Source of the DNA: Puniceicoccaceae bacterium Marseille-Q1082
GTDB taxonomy: Bacteria > Verrucomicrobiota > Verrucomicrobiia > Opitutales > Intestinicryptomonadaceae
Direction of reading: 5' to 3'
Assembly (NCBI GenBank): GCA_904424815.1
Contig: CAJGBI010000001.1
Span: 835,083-899,082, forward strand
DNA: 64,000 nt
A program made the translations under genes and the position numbers. Shown one piece after another: positions 45,843 through 55,015 of this stretch. The notes below the pieces were generated by a model, which searched no databases, was not told the DNA's origin, and saw only the letters and a program-made list of their open reading frames with translations. Position 1 is the stretch's first letter. Every line of letters starts with the position of its first letter.

Positions 45843-48155
45843 TCAAGACTCTGCTGAAAGGGCGAATTCCCGCGCCAAGCTCTCAATGGAATCGGGACTT
45901 CCCATGCACAAAAACCTGTCGCCCGCAGAAAACGGCGTTTTAGGATCCGGCCGCGAAGGGGACTTGGCGCCGGCGCGCATTATCTCGACGAGCTTCACCC
46001 CGTATTTTCCGGGCAGCCGCAAATCCGCGAGAGTCTTCCCCGCCATCGGGGAATTTTCGGCGACGGACAACACCTTTAAAAGCATTTTTCCCGCGTCGGC
46101 GGACTCGCCGGAAGAATCGGAAGGCTCCGCCAGAAGCGCCTCGGCCGCGGCGATCTCGCTCTCCGAAGCGCACAGTATTACAATGTCGTCGGGAAATAGG
46201 CGAGTGTCCGAGCCTATGTCGTAAATCGAAAACGCCCCGCGCCTGATTGCGGCGACCTCGGCCCCCGTCTTTTCGCGTATGGCAAGCTCCCCCACAGTCT
46301 TTCCGGCGGCGCGGGAAAATTCGCCTATCTCCACCTCCGAGACGCCCTTCGCCCAAGTCCTGCTCGCGCGCACGCTGTCCATCAGCTCTCCGCGCCGCGA
46401 GGATTCCGAATTTTCCAGATGCCGCCTAACGACCGAGGAAAACCTTCCTTCAAGGGAATGGCGCAAATTGGAAAAAATCCTCCTGAAAAACAGCGCCATG
46501 AACACAATGCTTGCGGCAAGTATGATAAACGCGTCGCCGACCGGAAGGATATGAAACACGAACACGAGATACACCGCCGCAAACCCGAGCATTATAAAGG
46601 CCGAAAACACCCCGCGCAAAAAGGCGTGGAGCTTTCCGCCCGCCCGCGAGGTCAGCCCGTAGCTTGACTCTATTCCGTCAACCAGCTTGTGTACGCACGT
46701 TCCCGAGGCGCGCAGCGCTCCGGAAAGCATGGGCATGGAAAGTACCGCGGCGACCGCCCAAAATCCGAGCGCCAGCCAGTCCGGATACGGGGTCGATTCG
46801 CTCTTTATATAATTTGTTATGCCCGTCGCGGCGAACATCACCCCGCAAAACATCAGCGTGTAGATGAAGAGCGCCGCAAGGTGCGGCAGAAAATCCCTCA
46901 GCTTGCCGTTGTCCGCGAGCGACTGCGAAATCGACCCGACCGCGCGCCTGTAAACGTCGAGGGCGTCGAGAATTTTCCCGGGCGTCATCCGGCGCGCGAG
47001 CCCCATTACCGCCTCGGAGCGCGCGGAAATGATCGGGTTTACAAACACCGTCAGGAAAGAGACCCCCATCGCTATCGCCATCACCGACGGGTCCATAACC
47101 CCGCTTGAAATTCCGAGACCCGCTATGACAAAGCTGAATTCGCCGATCTGCGCCTTGTTGACGGCGGCAAGATACGCGTCGCGGCACGCGACCCCGCCCA
47201 GGACAATGCCCATAAAGCACGCCAGCGACTGGAACGCTATGACGCCCGCCGATATCAGAATTATCGGCAGCCACAGTTCCCACAGCATTGCGGGATTTAT
47301 CTGCGTGCCCACCGAGACGAAAAAGAGGGCGACAAACAGGTTTCTGAAAGGGTCCGTTATGTGTTCCACCCTTCTCGAAACGTCGGAGCCCGATATTATC
47401 GACCCCGCCATAAACGCCCCAAGCGACAGTGAGAGATTCGAGACGGCGGCCAATTCGCCGAGCCCCATTATGAGGCAGAAGATCATCATTATGAGCTCCT
47501 GCCTGTTTCCCGATAGCGCAAACCTGCGCAGCAGGCGGGGAATAACCAGCTTGCCCGCCACGAAAATCGTTATCATGAAACTCAAAATCGCGAGCGTTGA
47601 GGCGAACAGCTCCGACGCCCCCGGAAGCTTTCCCGACGACAGCCCCGAGAGCACTACCAGCAGGAAGACCGCGAATATGTCCTCTATGATCAATATGCCT
47701 ATCGCTATCTGCGCGTAGAGCTTCGAGAGATCCCTGCGCTGGGCGAATATCTCCACTATGACGATTGTGGAACTCATAGCCAGGACGCCGCCGAGGAAAA
47801 TTCCGTCGATTTTCGACAGACCCATGAGGCCGGCGGACGCCATTCCCAAAATCCCCATCGAGACTATTTGGAACGTTATGCCCAGAAAACTGGGCACAAA
47901 CACCTTTTTGAGGCGTTCGAGATTGAATTCCATCCCGACGAAAAACATCATGAACATCACCCCGAGCTCGCCGAGCGCCGCGATGTTTTCGGACGAGCCG
48001 ACAACGCCCGCAACCGGAGAGAGCAAAATCCCGACGATGATGAACCCCAGCAGCTGCGGAAGCTTCAGCATTGAAAAAATCCGCATGGAAACGGTCGCGG
48101 CTACGATAATTATTGCGATATCCCTTATGAGAAGCTCTGTGGAATGGCTGTCCAT
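45843..48155 (-). CDS. Kef-type cation:proton antiporter with two TrkA-C domains
   Basis: A 770-residue CPA2-family antiporter. About a dozen membrane helices form the N-terminal exchanger, with KLPQLLGFIIVGILLSPVAG, the GVMFMMFFVGMEFN pore helix, GVLAMSSTIVIVEIF and NKAQIGEFSFVIAG. Further helices follow at 430-560. The cytoplasmic tail has two TrkA-C (RCK_C) domains, VEIGEFSRAAGKTVGELAIREKTGAEV and VLSVAENSPMAGKTLADLRLPGKYGV, but no RCK_N NAD-binding domain. The ATG at 48155 precedes the first helix. Probably K+ or Na+ efflux for pH and osmotic balance. Confidence 0.88.
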   Translation of the reverse strand: MDSHSTELLIRDIAIIIVAATVSMRIFSMLKLPQLLGFIIVGILLSPVAGVVGSSENIAALGELGVMFMMFFVGMEFNLERLKKVFVPSFLGITFQIVSMGILGMASAGLMGLSKIDGIFLGGVLAMSSTIVIVEIFAQRRDLSKLYAQIAIGILIIEDIFAVFLLVVLSGLSSGKLPGASELFASTLAILSFMITIFVAGKLVIPRLLRRFALSGNRQELIMMIFCLIMGLGELAAVSNLSLSLGAFMAGSIISGSDVSRRVEHITDPFRNLFVALFFVSVGTQINPAMLWELWLPIILISAGVIAFQSLACFMGIVLGGVACRDAYLAAVNKAQIGEFSFVIAGLGISSGVMDPSVMAIAMGVSFLTVFVNPIISARSEAVMGLARRMTPGKILDALDVYRRAVGSISQSLADNGKLRDFLPHLAALFIYTLMFCGVMFAATGITNYIKSESTPYPDWLALGFWAVAAVLSMPMLSGALRASGTCVHKLVDGIESSYGLTSRAGGKLHAFLRGVFSAFIMLGFAAVYLVFVFHILPVGDAFIILAASIVFMALFFRRIFSNLRHSLEGRFSSVVRRHLENSESSRRGELMDSVRASRTWAKGVSEVEIGEFSRAAGKTVGELAIREKTGAEVAAIRRGAFSIYDIGSDTRLFPDDIVILCASESEIAAAEALLAEPSDSSGESADAGKMLLKVLSVAENSPMAGKTLADLRLPGKYGVKLVEIMRAGAKSPSRPDPKTPFSAGDRFLCMGSPDSIESLAREFALSAES

Positions 48156-48484
48156 ACGTTCCGAATTTGCCGGCGCGCGCCGTCCGCCGCGCAAGCGTTT
48201 TTTAATCTAATCCCCCTAACCCCGCGGAAACCGCTGCAATCCGAAAGGCGGCGCGCAAACGCCGCCGCCCCTGCGCAAAATGGCGTTTAAATTGCGCAAT
48301 ATCCTCGCCGGAACGCCCTGTTTGTCAATATAATTCAGGAACTGGCGGCGGGCGGAACCCCGCCCCAAAACTCCGCGGCAAACGTCCGCCGCAGGATTGC
48401 GCGCGCCGGTCCCGCCGCAACCGGCGGAGAGCGCAAAACGCCTGTCCGCGCCCGAAAAATTTTAGGCTTCAAATCGGGAGGGAA
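48156..48484. other. Divergent intergenic region, antiporter/purB
   Basis: No gene recognised. A tataat hexamer occurs near 48335 without a clear -35 partner, and a ggaggg site (48479-48482 region) sits just before the purB ATG. The remainder is GC-rich with short inverted repeats. Confidence 0.45.
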
Positions 48485-49927
48485 ATGTCCATACTCGCTT
48501 TCCTGATTATGATACCGGACGTTTTGGCAGAGAGGTACGCTTCTAAGGCGATGAGGCAAATTTGGAGCGCGGAGGGGAAAATACTCCTCGAGCGCGACCT
48601 TTGGATAGCGGTTATGAAGGCCCAAAAGGAACTCGGGCTCGACATTCCGCAGGAGGCGATAGACGCCTACGAGCGCGTAAAGGGCGAAATCAGAATCGGC
48701 GAAATCAACAAGCGCGAGAAAATCACGCGCCACGACGTGAAGGCGAGGATAGAGGAATTTTGCGAGCTCGCCGGCTTCGAGCACATACACAAGGGCATGA
48801 CGAGCCGCGACCTCACCGAGTGCGTCGAACAGCTGCAATGCCACAGGGCGCTCGGGCTCGTCCGGACAAAGGCGGTTGCCGCCCTTGCCCTGCTCTCGCA
48901 AAAGGCGCGCGCCTACAAGGGCGAAATCCTCGCCGCGCGCACGCACAACGTCATAGCGCAGCTGACGACTTTCGGCAAGCGGCTCGCGGAATTCGGGGAG
49001 GACTTTCTGCGCGCGGTGGAAAATATCCAGTCGCTTCTGGACACCTACCCCGTGCGCGGGATAAAGGGCGCCGTCGGGACCCAGCTCGACCAGCTGACGC
49101 TCTTTGACGGCGACGCCTCCAAAGCCCGCGCGCTCGACGAAAAGATAAGAAAATTTCTCGGAATCCCCCACTGCTTCGGCGCGACCGGGCAGGTCTACCC
49201 GCGCGCGCTCGACTTCGAGGTCGCAAGCCGCCTATTCCAGCTCGCGTCGGGGCCGTCGTCGTTCGCAAAGACCCTGCGCATAATGGCGGGCGCGGAGCTG
49301 GCGAGCGAGGGGTTCGCAAAGGGGCAGACGGGGTCGTCCGCCATGCCCCACAAGATGAACTCGCGCAGCTGCGAGCGCATAAACGGCTTCCAGGCGATAC
49401 TGCGCGGATTCATGGAGATGGGCTCGGCGCTCGCGGGAGACCAGTGGAACGAGGGCGACGTGTCGTGCTCCGTAGTGCGGCGCGTGATGCTGCCCGGGGC
49501 GTTCTTCGCAATAGACGGGCTGCTCGAAACGTTCATAACCGTTCTCGGGCAGATGAGGGTAAACTCCGCCGTCATAGAGGCCGAGCGGCGCAAATACATG
49601 CCCTTCCTGCTGACGACAACCGTCATGATGAAGGCGGTCAAAAAGGGCATGGGGCGCGAAGACGCCCACGAGGTTATCAAAGAGCACGCCGTGGCGGCCG
49701 CAAACGACATGCGCGCCGGCAAAATTTCCGAAAACGACCTGCTCGCGCGCCTCGCCGCCGACCCTCGCATGCCGCTCGACGCCGCCGAACTCGGGGAAAT
49801 CCTCAAAGAGGGCTCGTCCGCCACGGGGCTTGCGGAGGCGCAGACGGAAGATTTCTGCGACCGCGCCGACGCGTGGGCCGAGCGCTTCCCCGAAGCCAAA
49901 GGCTACGCGCCGGAGCCGATTCTCTGA
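48485..49927 (+). CDS. purB: Adenylosuccinate lyase
   Basis: A 480-residue fumarase/aspartase superfamily lyase, acting twice in purine synthesis (SAICAR to AICAR, adenylosuccinate to AMP). Motifs in order: KITRHDVKARIEEFCELAGFEHIHKGMTSRDL (His, TS), ARTHNVIAQLTTFGKR (catalytic His), and the signature GQTGSSAMPHKMNSRSCERI with the catalytic serine loop. The gggaggg site before the ATG at 48485 supports this start, giving a few extra N-terminal residues before MIPDVLAERYAS. Twenty-eight bases separate it from tgt, likely one operon. Confidence 0.94.
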   Translation: MSILAFLIMIPDVLAERYASKAMRQIWSAEGKILLERDLWIAVMKAQKELGLDIPQEAIDAYERVKGEIRIGEINKREKITRHDVKARIEEFCELAGFEHIHKGMTSRDLTECVEQLQCHRALGLVRTKAVAALALLSQKARAYKGEILAARTHNVIAQLTTFGKRLAEFGEDFLRAVENIQSLLDTYPVRGIKGAVGTQLDQLTLFDGDASKARALDEKIRKFLGIPHCFGATGQVYPRALDFEVASRLFQLASGPSSFAKTLRIMAGAELASEGFAKGQTGSSAMPHKMNSRSCERINGFQAILRGFMEMGSALAGDQWNEGDVSCSVVRRVMLPGAFFAIDGLLETFITVLGQMRVNSAVIEAERRKYMPFLLTTTVMMKAVKKGMGREDAHEVIKEHAVAAANDMRAGKISENDLLARLAADPRMPLDAAELGEILKEGSSATGLAEAQTEDFCDRADAWAERFPEAKGYAPEPIL

Positions 49928-49955
49928 CGCGCGGCATGCAATTCTGCGACGCAAA

Positions 49956-51092
49956 ATGCGAAAAATTTTCACTCTAAAAAAAGTTTCCGAAAAATCCGGA
50001 GCGCGGCGCGGCGAACTGCTGACTGCCCACGGAGCGGTGCAGACGCCAGTGTTCATGCCGGTCGGCACCCAGGCGGCGGTAAAGTCTCTGACGCCGCTCC
50101 AGGTAGGGGAAACCGGAGCGCAAATAATACTCGCAAACACCTACCATTTAAATATACGCCCTACCTCGGAACTCGTCGCGCGCTTCGGGGGGCTCCACAA
50201 ATTCATGGGCTGGGAGGGGCCGATTCTCACGGACAGCGGCGGATTTCAGGCGTTCAGCCTGTCGAAGCTCCGCAAAATCTCCGAGGACGGAATTTCGTTC
50301 TCCTCGCATCTCGACGGCGCAAAGCTTTTCATCTCCCCCGAATCGTGCATGGGAATCCAGAAAAATCTGGGCTCCGACATCTGCATGGTTTTGGACGAAT
50401 GCATACCCTACCCCTGCGAAAGGCGGAAAGTGGAACAGTCCGTCGAAAGGACGCTGAGATGGGCAAAGAGGTGCAAAAGCGAGTATGACAAACTGGGGCT
50501 CCCGCAAACCGGAGTCCTCGCATTCGGGATAGTCCAGGGCGGATGCTATTCGGACATAAGGGCCGGCTGCGCCCGAAGGCTCGCGGAGCTCGACTTCCCC
50601 GGGTACGCGATAGGCGGGGTGAGCGTCGGCGAGCCCGAGCCGCAAATGCTCGAACAGGTCGAGGCGTCGGAGGCGGGCCTGCCGCGCGAAAAGCCGCGCT
50701 ACGTCATGGGCGTCGGAACGCCCCCGCAGCTTCTGAAAATGATAGCCCTCGGCGCCGACATGTTCGACTGCGTGATGCCCACGCGCCTCGCCCGCCACGC
50801 TGTGGCATTTACACCCGACGGGCCGATAAACCTCAAAAACGCGAAATTCGCGGAGGACGATTCGCCGCTCGACGCAGAGACGGGCGGATATTCGGCGGAA
50901 TTTTCGCGCGCGTACATAAGGCATCTTGTAAAGGCAAATGAAATGCTTGCCTGCACGCTGCTTTCGATGCACAATATACGCTTCTTCCAAAACCTCATGG
51001 CCGACGCGCGGGCGCACATAGAGCTCGGCGACTACGAAGAGTGGAGCCTCGGCAAAATCGCGCGCTACGAGTCCGCCGCAAACGACAGATGA
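49956..51092 (+). CDS. tgt: tRNA-guanine transglycosylase lacking zinc-site cysteines
   Basis: A 378-residue Tgt, which exchanges guanine-34 for preQ1 in tRNA-Asp, -Asn, -His and -Tyr. The active site is intact: ILTDSGGFQAFSL (general acid Asp), GGVSVGEP, and the nucleophile region GADMFDCVMPTR. The C-terminal zinc site, normally C-x-C-x2-C plus His, is altered: at residues 308-316 the sequence is ETGGYSAEF where the usual form is ECDCYTCRNY, so all three cysteines are absent, while the later His339 (SMHNIRFF) is kept. The fold around it (PLDAE, FSRAYIRHL) is otherwise normal. ATG 49956 lies 28 bases after purB; the stop overlaps the next ATG by four bases. Confidence 0.93.
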   Translation: MRKIFTLKKVSEKSGARRGELLTAHGAVQTPVFMPVGTQAAVKSLTPLQVGETGAQIILANTYHLNIRPTSELVARFGGLHKFMGWEGPILTDSGGFQAFSLSKLRKISEDGISFSSHLDGAKLFISPESCMGIQKNLGSDICMVLDECIPYPCERRKVEQSVERTLRWAKRCKSEYDKLGLPQTGVLAFGIVQGGCYSDIRAGCARRLAELDFPGYAIGGVSVGEPEPQMLEQVEASEAGLPREKPRYVMGVGTPPQLLKMIALGADMFDCVMPTRLARHAVAFTPDGPINLKNAKFAEDDSPLDAETGGYSAEFSRAYIRHLVKANEMLACTLLSMHNIRFFQNLMADARAHIELGDYEEWSLGKIARYESAANDR

Positions 51093-53596
51093 AAATACGC
51101 CTATTAAAACATTTCGACCGCACCGCCCTCGCCGGCGACGGCTTCGACTACTCCTATGCCGACGCGCTCGCGCGCTCGGACGCGGCTTTTGAAAAGTTCG
51201 CGAAATCCTCCCCCGAAAGGGTCGCGATATTCGCCGAAAATTCTCCGGAATGGGTTTTCGCGCTCTACGGGGCGTGGAAGGCCGGGGCGGCGGCAATCCC
51301 GATAGACGCGAAGTCCTCCGCGGAAGAGGCGGCTTTCATCCTGTCCGACGCCGCCCCCCAGATACTATGCTGCGACCGCTCCACGCTCGAAACCGCGCGC
51401 AAAGCCGCAGAGGGCCTTGCCGTCGAAATTTTCGTACTGGAAGACATGTTTGCGGACATTCCCGCGGTCGGGCGCGACTGCGCGGAAATCCGGCGCGAGG
51501 GCGCGGACCTGGCGTTCATCGTATACACTTCGGGCACGACCGGCAGCCCCAAGGGGGTGATGCTGACTTTCGCGAACATGTACGCGAACATGAAGGCCGT
51601 GGAGGAGGCGAAATACTATTTCGACGGAATACGCGTGCTGATAATGCTACCGTTCCACCACATACTTCCGCTCATGGGGACGCTCGTCATGCCGCTCTAC
51701 GTCGGGGGGCAAATGGTGTTCCCGAAGTCTATTTCGCCGGCGGACATTTCGGGGATACTGCAAAAGCGCCCCGTCGACATGGTTATAAGCGTGCCGCGCT
51801 TCTACGAGCTTCTGCACACGAACATAATGGCAAAGATAAACCGCTCGGCGGTTTTGAAAGCCCTCTTTTCTCTCGCCCGCGCGCTCGGCAGCCGCAAATT
51901 TTCGCTCGCGCTGTTTTCGTCCATACACAAGAGATTCGGCGGGGAAATCAAATTCTGGATTTCGGGCGGCGCCGCGCTCGACCGCAAGGTGTGGGCGGAT
52001 CTCGACGCGCTCGGTTTCGCCCTGCGCGAGGGCTACGGCATGACGGAGTGCGCGCCAATAATAGCTTTTCCGAGAATCGGCAGGATTAAAATCGGCTCTC
52101 CCGGGGAACCGCTGCCGGGCGTGCAGATAAGGATAGCGGACGGCGAAATCGCCGTGCGCGGCGAAAACGTCACGCAGGGCTACTACAACCGACCCGAAGA
52201 GACGAAAGCCGCCATACGAAACGGATGGCTCTTTACCGGAGACCTCGGCTACGTCGACGACGAAGGCTTTCTCTTTATCACGGGCAGGCGCAAGGAAATC
52301 ATAGTGCTGCCCAACGGCAAAAACATAAACCCCGCCGAAATGGAGGCGCAGATAGCGGCGCAGTCGCCGGAAATTCTCGAAGTCGGGGTTTTGATGCACG
52401 AGAATATTTTGCAGGCGATAGTGCGCGTGAGGCCGGAATTCGTGGCGGAATCCGGCGGCGAAGAAGCCGCGGAAGCCGCCATACGCGACACTGCCATACT
52501 GCCTTACAACCGCTCGACCGCCACCTACCGGCGCATAATAAGAATCGCCCTTACAACCGGCGAACTGCCGCGCACGAGGGTCGGCAAGCTCAAGAGGCAC
52601 CACCTGTCCGCCTACCTCGAAGACATATCGCGCCGCAAGCCAGAAACCCGCCTGCCCGAGCCCGACTCGCGAACCTATGCGGAGCTCAAAGACGTGCTCT
52701 CCGGGCAAATTTCGCTGCCAGTCTCCCCCGACGCGCACATGGAAATGGACCTCGGGCTCGACTCGCTCGGGAAAATATCTATACAGTGCTACGTCAGGGA
52801 AAACTGCGGCGCGGAGGTCTCCGAGCGCGACTTTGAAAAATACCCCACCCTCAGAAAATTCTCCGAATTCGTCGAAAAAAACCGCAATTCGTCGTTCGAG
52901 CCGCAGACGAAAAACGTCACGTGGTCGAATATAATAAACGCGCTTCCGCTCCCGAAGCTCAAAAAGCCGCACTTCTTCCACTTCGCCACGATCTCCGCGT
53001 TCAGGGCGGCGTTGAAGCTCGCGTACAGGCTCAGATACCGCGGGCTGGAAAATATCGAATCCTCCGAGCCGCTCATCATAGCCCCCAACCACCAAAGCTA
53101 CCTCGACGGGGCGTTCGCTGTCGGCCCGTTCTCAAAGACCCAAATCTACAAGACTTACTTTTTCGCCAAGCTGCGCAGCATCATCAAAAAAGGCTTTATA
53201 CGCAAATTCGCCGAGCGCAGCAACGTTGTCATAATGGATATCAACGACAATGTGAGCGAGTCCATACGCAAGCTCGCGCAGGCGCTCAGGGAGGGCGACA
53301 GGGTCGTAATATTCCCGGAGGGCACGCGCACGAAAGACGGCCGCATATCGGAATTTCGCCACACCTTCGCGATTCTCGCAAAGGAAATGGGCGTCAAGGT
53401 TGTTCCCGTGGCGATAAGGGGCGCGTATGAAGCGCTCAAACCCGGGGCGACCTTCCCGAAGCCCGGCGCGGAAATATGCGTGAGCTACCTGCCCCCGATG
53501 TCCGCCGGCGAAAACGAGTCATACGAGGACTTTTCCCGAAGGGTGCGCGAGCGCGTCGAGGGCGAGTGGGAAGCCATGGGCGACGCGCGCCGATAG
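51089..53596 (+). CDS. Fused acyl-CoA/ACP synthetase, carrier domain and acyltransferase
   Basis: An 835-residue three-part enzyme. Residues ~1-530 are an AMP-forming ligase (VYTSGTTGSPKGVML P-loop, YGMTECAPI, GDLGYVDDEGFLFITGR, and a late catalytic lysine in TRVGKLKR). Residues ~545-620 are an acyl-carrier domain with the phosphopantetheine Ser in DLGLDSLGKISI. Residues ~650-835 are a PlsC-type acyltransferase with NHQSYLDG and FPEGTRTKDG. It could activate a free fatty acid, hold it on its own carrier, and pass it to a lysophospholipid or glycerol-phosphate. Resembles Aas but has the added carrier. Overlaps the tgt stop (ATGA). Confidence 0.88.
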   Translation: MKIRLLKHFDRTALAGDGFDYSYADALARSDAAFEKFAKSSPERVAIFAENSPEWVFALYGAWKAGAAAIPIDAKSSAEEAAFILSDAAPQILCCDRSTLETARKAAEGLAVEIFVLEDMFADIPAVGRDCAEIRREGADLAFIVYTSGTTGSPKGVMLTFANMYANMKAVEEAKYYFDGIRVLIMLPFHHILPLMGTLVMPLYVGGQMVFPKSISPADISGILQKRPVDMVISVPRFYELLHTNIMAKINRSAVLKALFSLARALGSRKFSLALFSSIHKRFGGEIKFWISGGAALDRKVWADLDALGFALREGYGMTECAPIIAFPRIGRIKIGSPGEPLPGVQIRIADGEIAVRGENVTQGYYNRPEETKAAIRNGWLFTGDLGYVDDEGFLFITGRRKEIIVLPNGKNINPAEMEAQIAAQSPEILEVGVLMHENILQAIVRVRPEFVAESGGEEAAEAAIRDTAILPYNRSTATYRRIIRIALTTGELPRTRVGKLKRHHLSAYLEDISRRKPETRLPEPDSRTYAELKDVLSGQISLPVSPDAHMEMDLGLDSLGKISIQCYVRENCGAEVSERDFEKYPTLRKFSEFVEKNRNSSFEPQTKNVTWSNIINALPLPKLKKPHFFHFATISAFRAALKLAYRLRYRGLENIESSEPLIIAPNHQSYLDGAFAVGPFSKTQIYKTYFFAKLRSIIKKGFIRKFAERSNVVIMDINDNVSESIRKLAQALREGDRVVIFPEGTRTKDGRISEFRHTFAILAKEMGVKVVPVAIRGAYEALKPGATFPKPGAEICVSYLPPMSAGENESYEDFSRRVRERVEGEWEAMGDARR

Positions 53597-53639
53597 GCTC
53601 CGGGCGGGGACAAGCGGCCGGCGGTTTTGCCGCAATCCC

Positions 53640-54230
53640 CTAATTGCGCGCGCGGTAAAAGCGCGGCTTTTCGCCCCTTGGCTTTTCCGGAGCGTCCGGT
53701 TGAGAATTTCCGGAAAGTTCCGGCGGCGGCGCGACTTCCCCGCGCGAAAGCTTTTCGGCGGCGAGAACGACGTCTTTCGGCAGCCTGTCGGCGGAAACCG
53801 GAAGCCAGAAATTGGTCTGCCCGAAAATCAGCAGCTCTCCGCGCACCGCGAGCTTTTTGGAGGGCGCGTCGTACCACACCTCGCACTTGAACACGTGCCC
53901 GGAATCGGGGTTTACGACTTTCCCCGCATACCTCCCGCCCGATTCGGGCTTCAAATCCCAAATGAAGTCCAGCCCGCATATATGCGGGTGCGAGCTTATC
54001 CCCTTTGCGCGCTCCCTCGGGGCGAGAAAAGTTTCGGCGATCTTTCCGGTGTCCTCGTCGTATATCAAAACCATGCGCGCGGCGCAGATTCCGCCGCTCT
54101 CATAAAAATAGGCCACGCTTTCCGGCTTCCCCGTGTCGGAATCGGGAATGACCCAAAAACCCGCTATGGGGTTTTCAGCCGCGAAAGCTGAAATCCACGA
54201 AAACATTGCGGCCAGTATCAGTCTTCTCAT
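53640..54230 (-). CDS. DUF2147-like secreted protein
   Basis: A 196-residue protein with signal peptide MRRLILAAMFSWISAFAA and a lipocalin-like beta-barrel, resembling the DUF2147 family: PIAGFWVIPDSDTGKPESVAYFYE, then FIWDLKPESGGRYAGKVVNPDSGHVFKCEVWYDAPSKKLAVRG, ending in a Pro-rich basic tail. The function of the family is unknown, and export to the periplasm is inferred. The ATG at 54230 is chosen because it starts the signal peptide. It converges on the acyltransferase fusion. Confidence 0.75.
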   Translation of the reverse strand: MRRLILAAMFSWISAFAAENPIAGFWVIPDSDTGKPESVAYFYESGGICAARMVLIYDEDTGKIAETFLAPRERAKGISSHPHICGLDFIWDLKPESGGRYAGKVVNPDSGHVFKCEVWYDAPSKKLAVRGELLIFGQTNFWLPVSADRLPKDVVLAAEKLSRGEVAPPPELSGNSQPDAPEKPRGEKPRFYRARN

Positions 54231-54545
54231 CAACGGCAAGCCCCTTTCATGTAAAATGATGCCCGAAACGAGCGGGATAATCAAGCCATAAGAGCGCGGT
54301 TTTTGAGGATAAAAAGGCGAAAAAGCGGAATATGCCCGCAGAGAACGCGCGCGGCGGCGAAATCCGCCAAGCCCCGCGCGCGCCTTCCGCGCCCGCGCAA
54401 AAAAATCTCTTATTTTTGTTGATTTCCCGATGCGAATGGTATTTGTTTATTTAATTATATGCGCGATTGCGCGCGCATTCCATCGAAAATTTTAACGGCA
54501 AAACATACGCTCGAACAGATTACAAAACCATAGAAAGGAAGCATT
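54231..54545. other. Divergent intergenic region, DUF2147/COX24-like
   Basis: No protein gene recognised. The half near 54410-54475 is AT-rich (tatttgtttatttaattata) and probably contains the promoter of the small basic protein gene. A GC-rich run with gcgcgc inverted repeats lies near 54350-54400. Confidence 0.45.
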
Positions 54546-54647
54546 GTGGCAAACTTAAAGAAGAAAAGACGCCTCAAGATGAACAAGCACAAGCGCTCCA
54601 AGCGCTCCAAGGCGAACCGTCACAAGAAGCGCACTTGGGACTGCTAA
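54546..54647 (+). CDS. Small basic COX24/AURKAIP1-type protein (putative ribosomal)
   Basis: A 33-residue protein starting at GTG: (M)[16 protein letters not shown] then [16 protein letters not shown]. The [23 protein letters not shown] pattern is that of the COX24/AURKAIP1 domain, whose mitochondrial member is ribosomal protein mS38 and whose bacterial relatives bind the 30S subunit. aaaggaag lies 6-9 bases before the GTG, and a strong terminator follows about 100 bases downstream. No ORF of similar quality overlaps it. Expected to be highly expressed and ribosome-bound. Confidence 0.85.
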   Translation: MANLKKKRRLKMNKHKRSKRSKANRHKKRTWDC

Positions 54648-55015
54648 GGCGCCGATTCGCGCCGCCCCCGAAGGGGGGATTGCGTCCGGAAAAGTTTTCC
54701 CGACTTTTCGCGCCGGAAAAAAACGTTTCCAAAAATCCTTTCAAGCCGTTCGCAGTGCGAACGGCGTTTTTTTGTCCGCACAGCGCCGTTTACGCCCGCG
54801 GCGCCGCTCGGGTTTCACACCGCATTCGAGAATAAATCCCTCCCTTAGCGGGGGATTGCCCCGCCAAGGCGATCCCGCGGAAGCCCGACCTGCGCCGACG
54901 AAGCGCCCGACAGAATCCGGAGCATTGCAGTAAACCATATTTTCCCCTTTACTTCTCCACGTCCCGCCTTAAAGTCGGCACAGATTTGCCCCCAATAAAG
55001 AATATTCATACAGTT
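54648..55015. other. Intergenic region between COX24-like gene and transporter
   Basis: Holds the terminator at 54745-54773 and then about 240 bases without a gene. Near 54845-54865 there is a weak gcggggg...ccccgcc stem. The promoter of the ribose-transporter operon is probably in the AT-richer last 80 bases, but no clear consensus was found. Confidence 0.45.
54745..54773 (+). terminator. Rho-independent terminator of the COX24-like gene
   Basis: gccgttcgc (54745-54753) pairs with gcgaacggc (54757-54765) around a 3-base loop, followed by gttttttt. Confidence 0.88.

Noticed and set aside
54986-55015. TTG-initiated extension of the ribose-type permease
   Set aside because: Adds ten polar residues before the first helix without a ribosome-binding site; the ATG at 55016 starts at the natural N-terminus.
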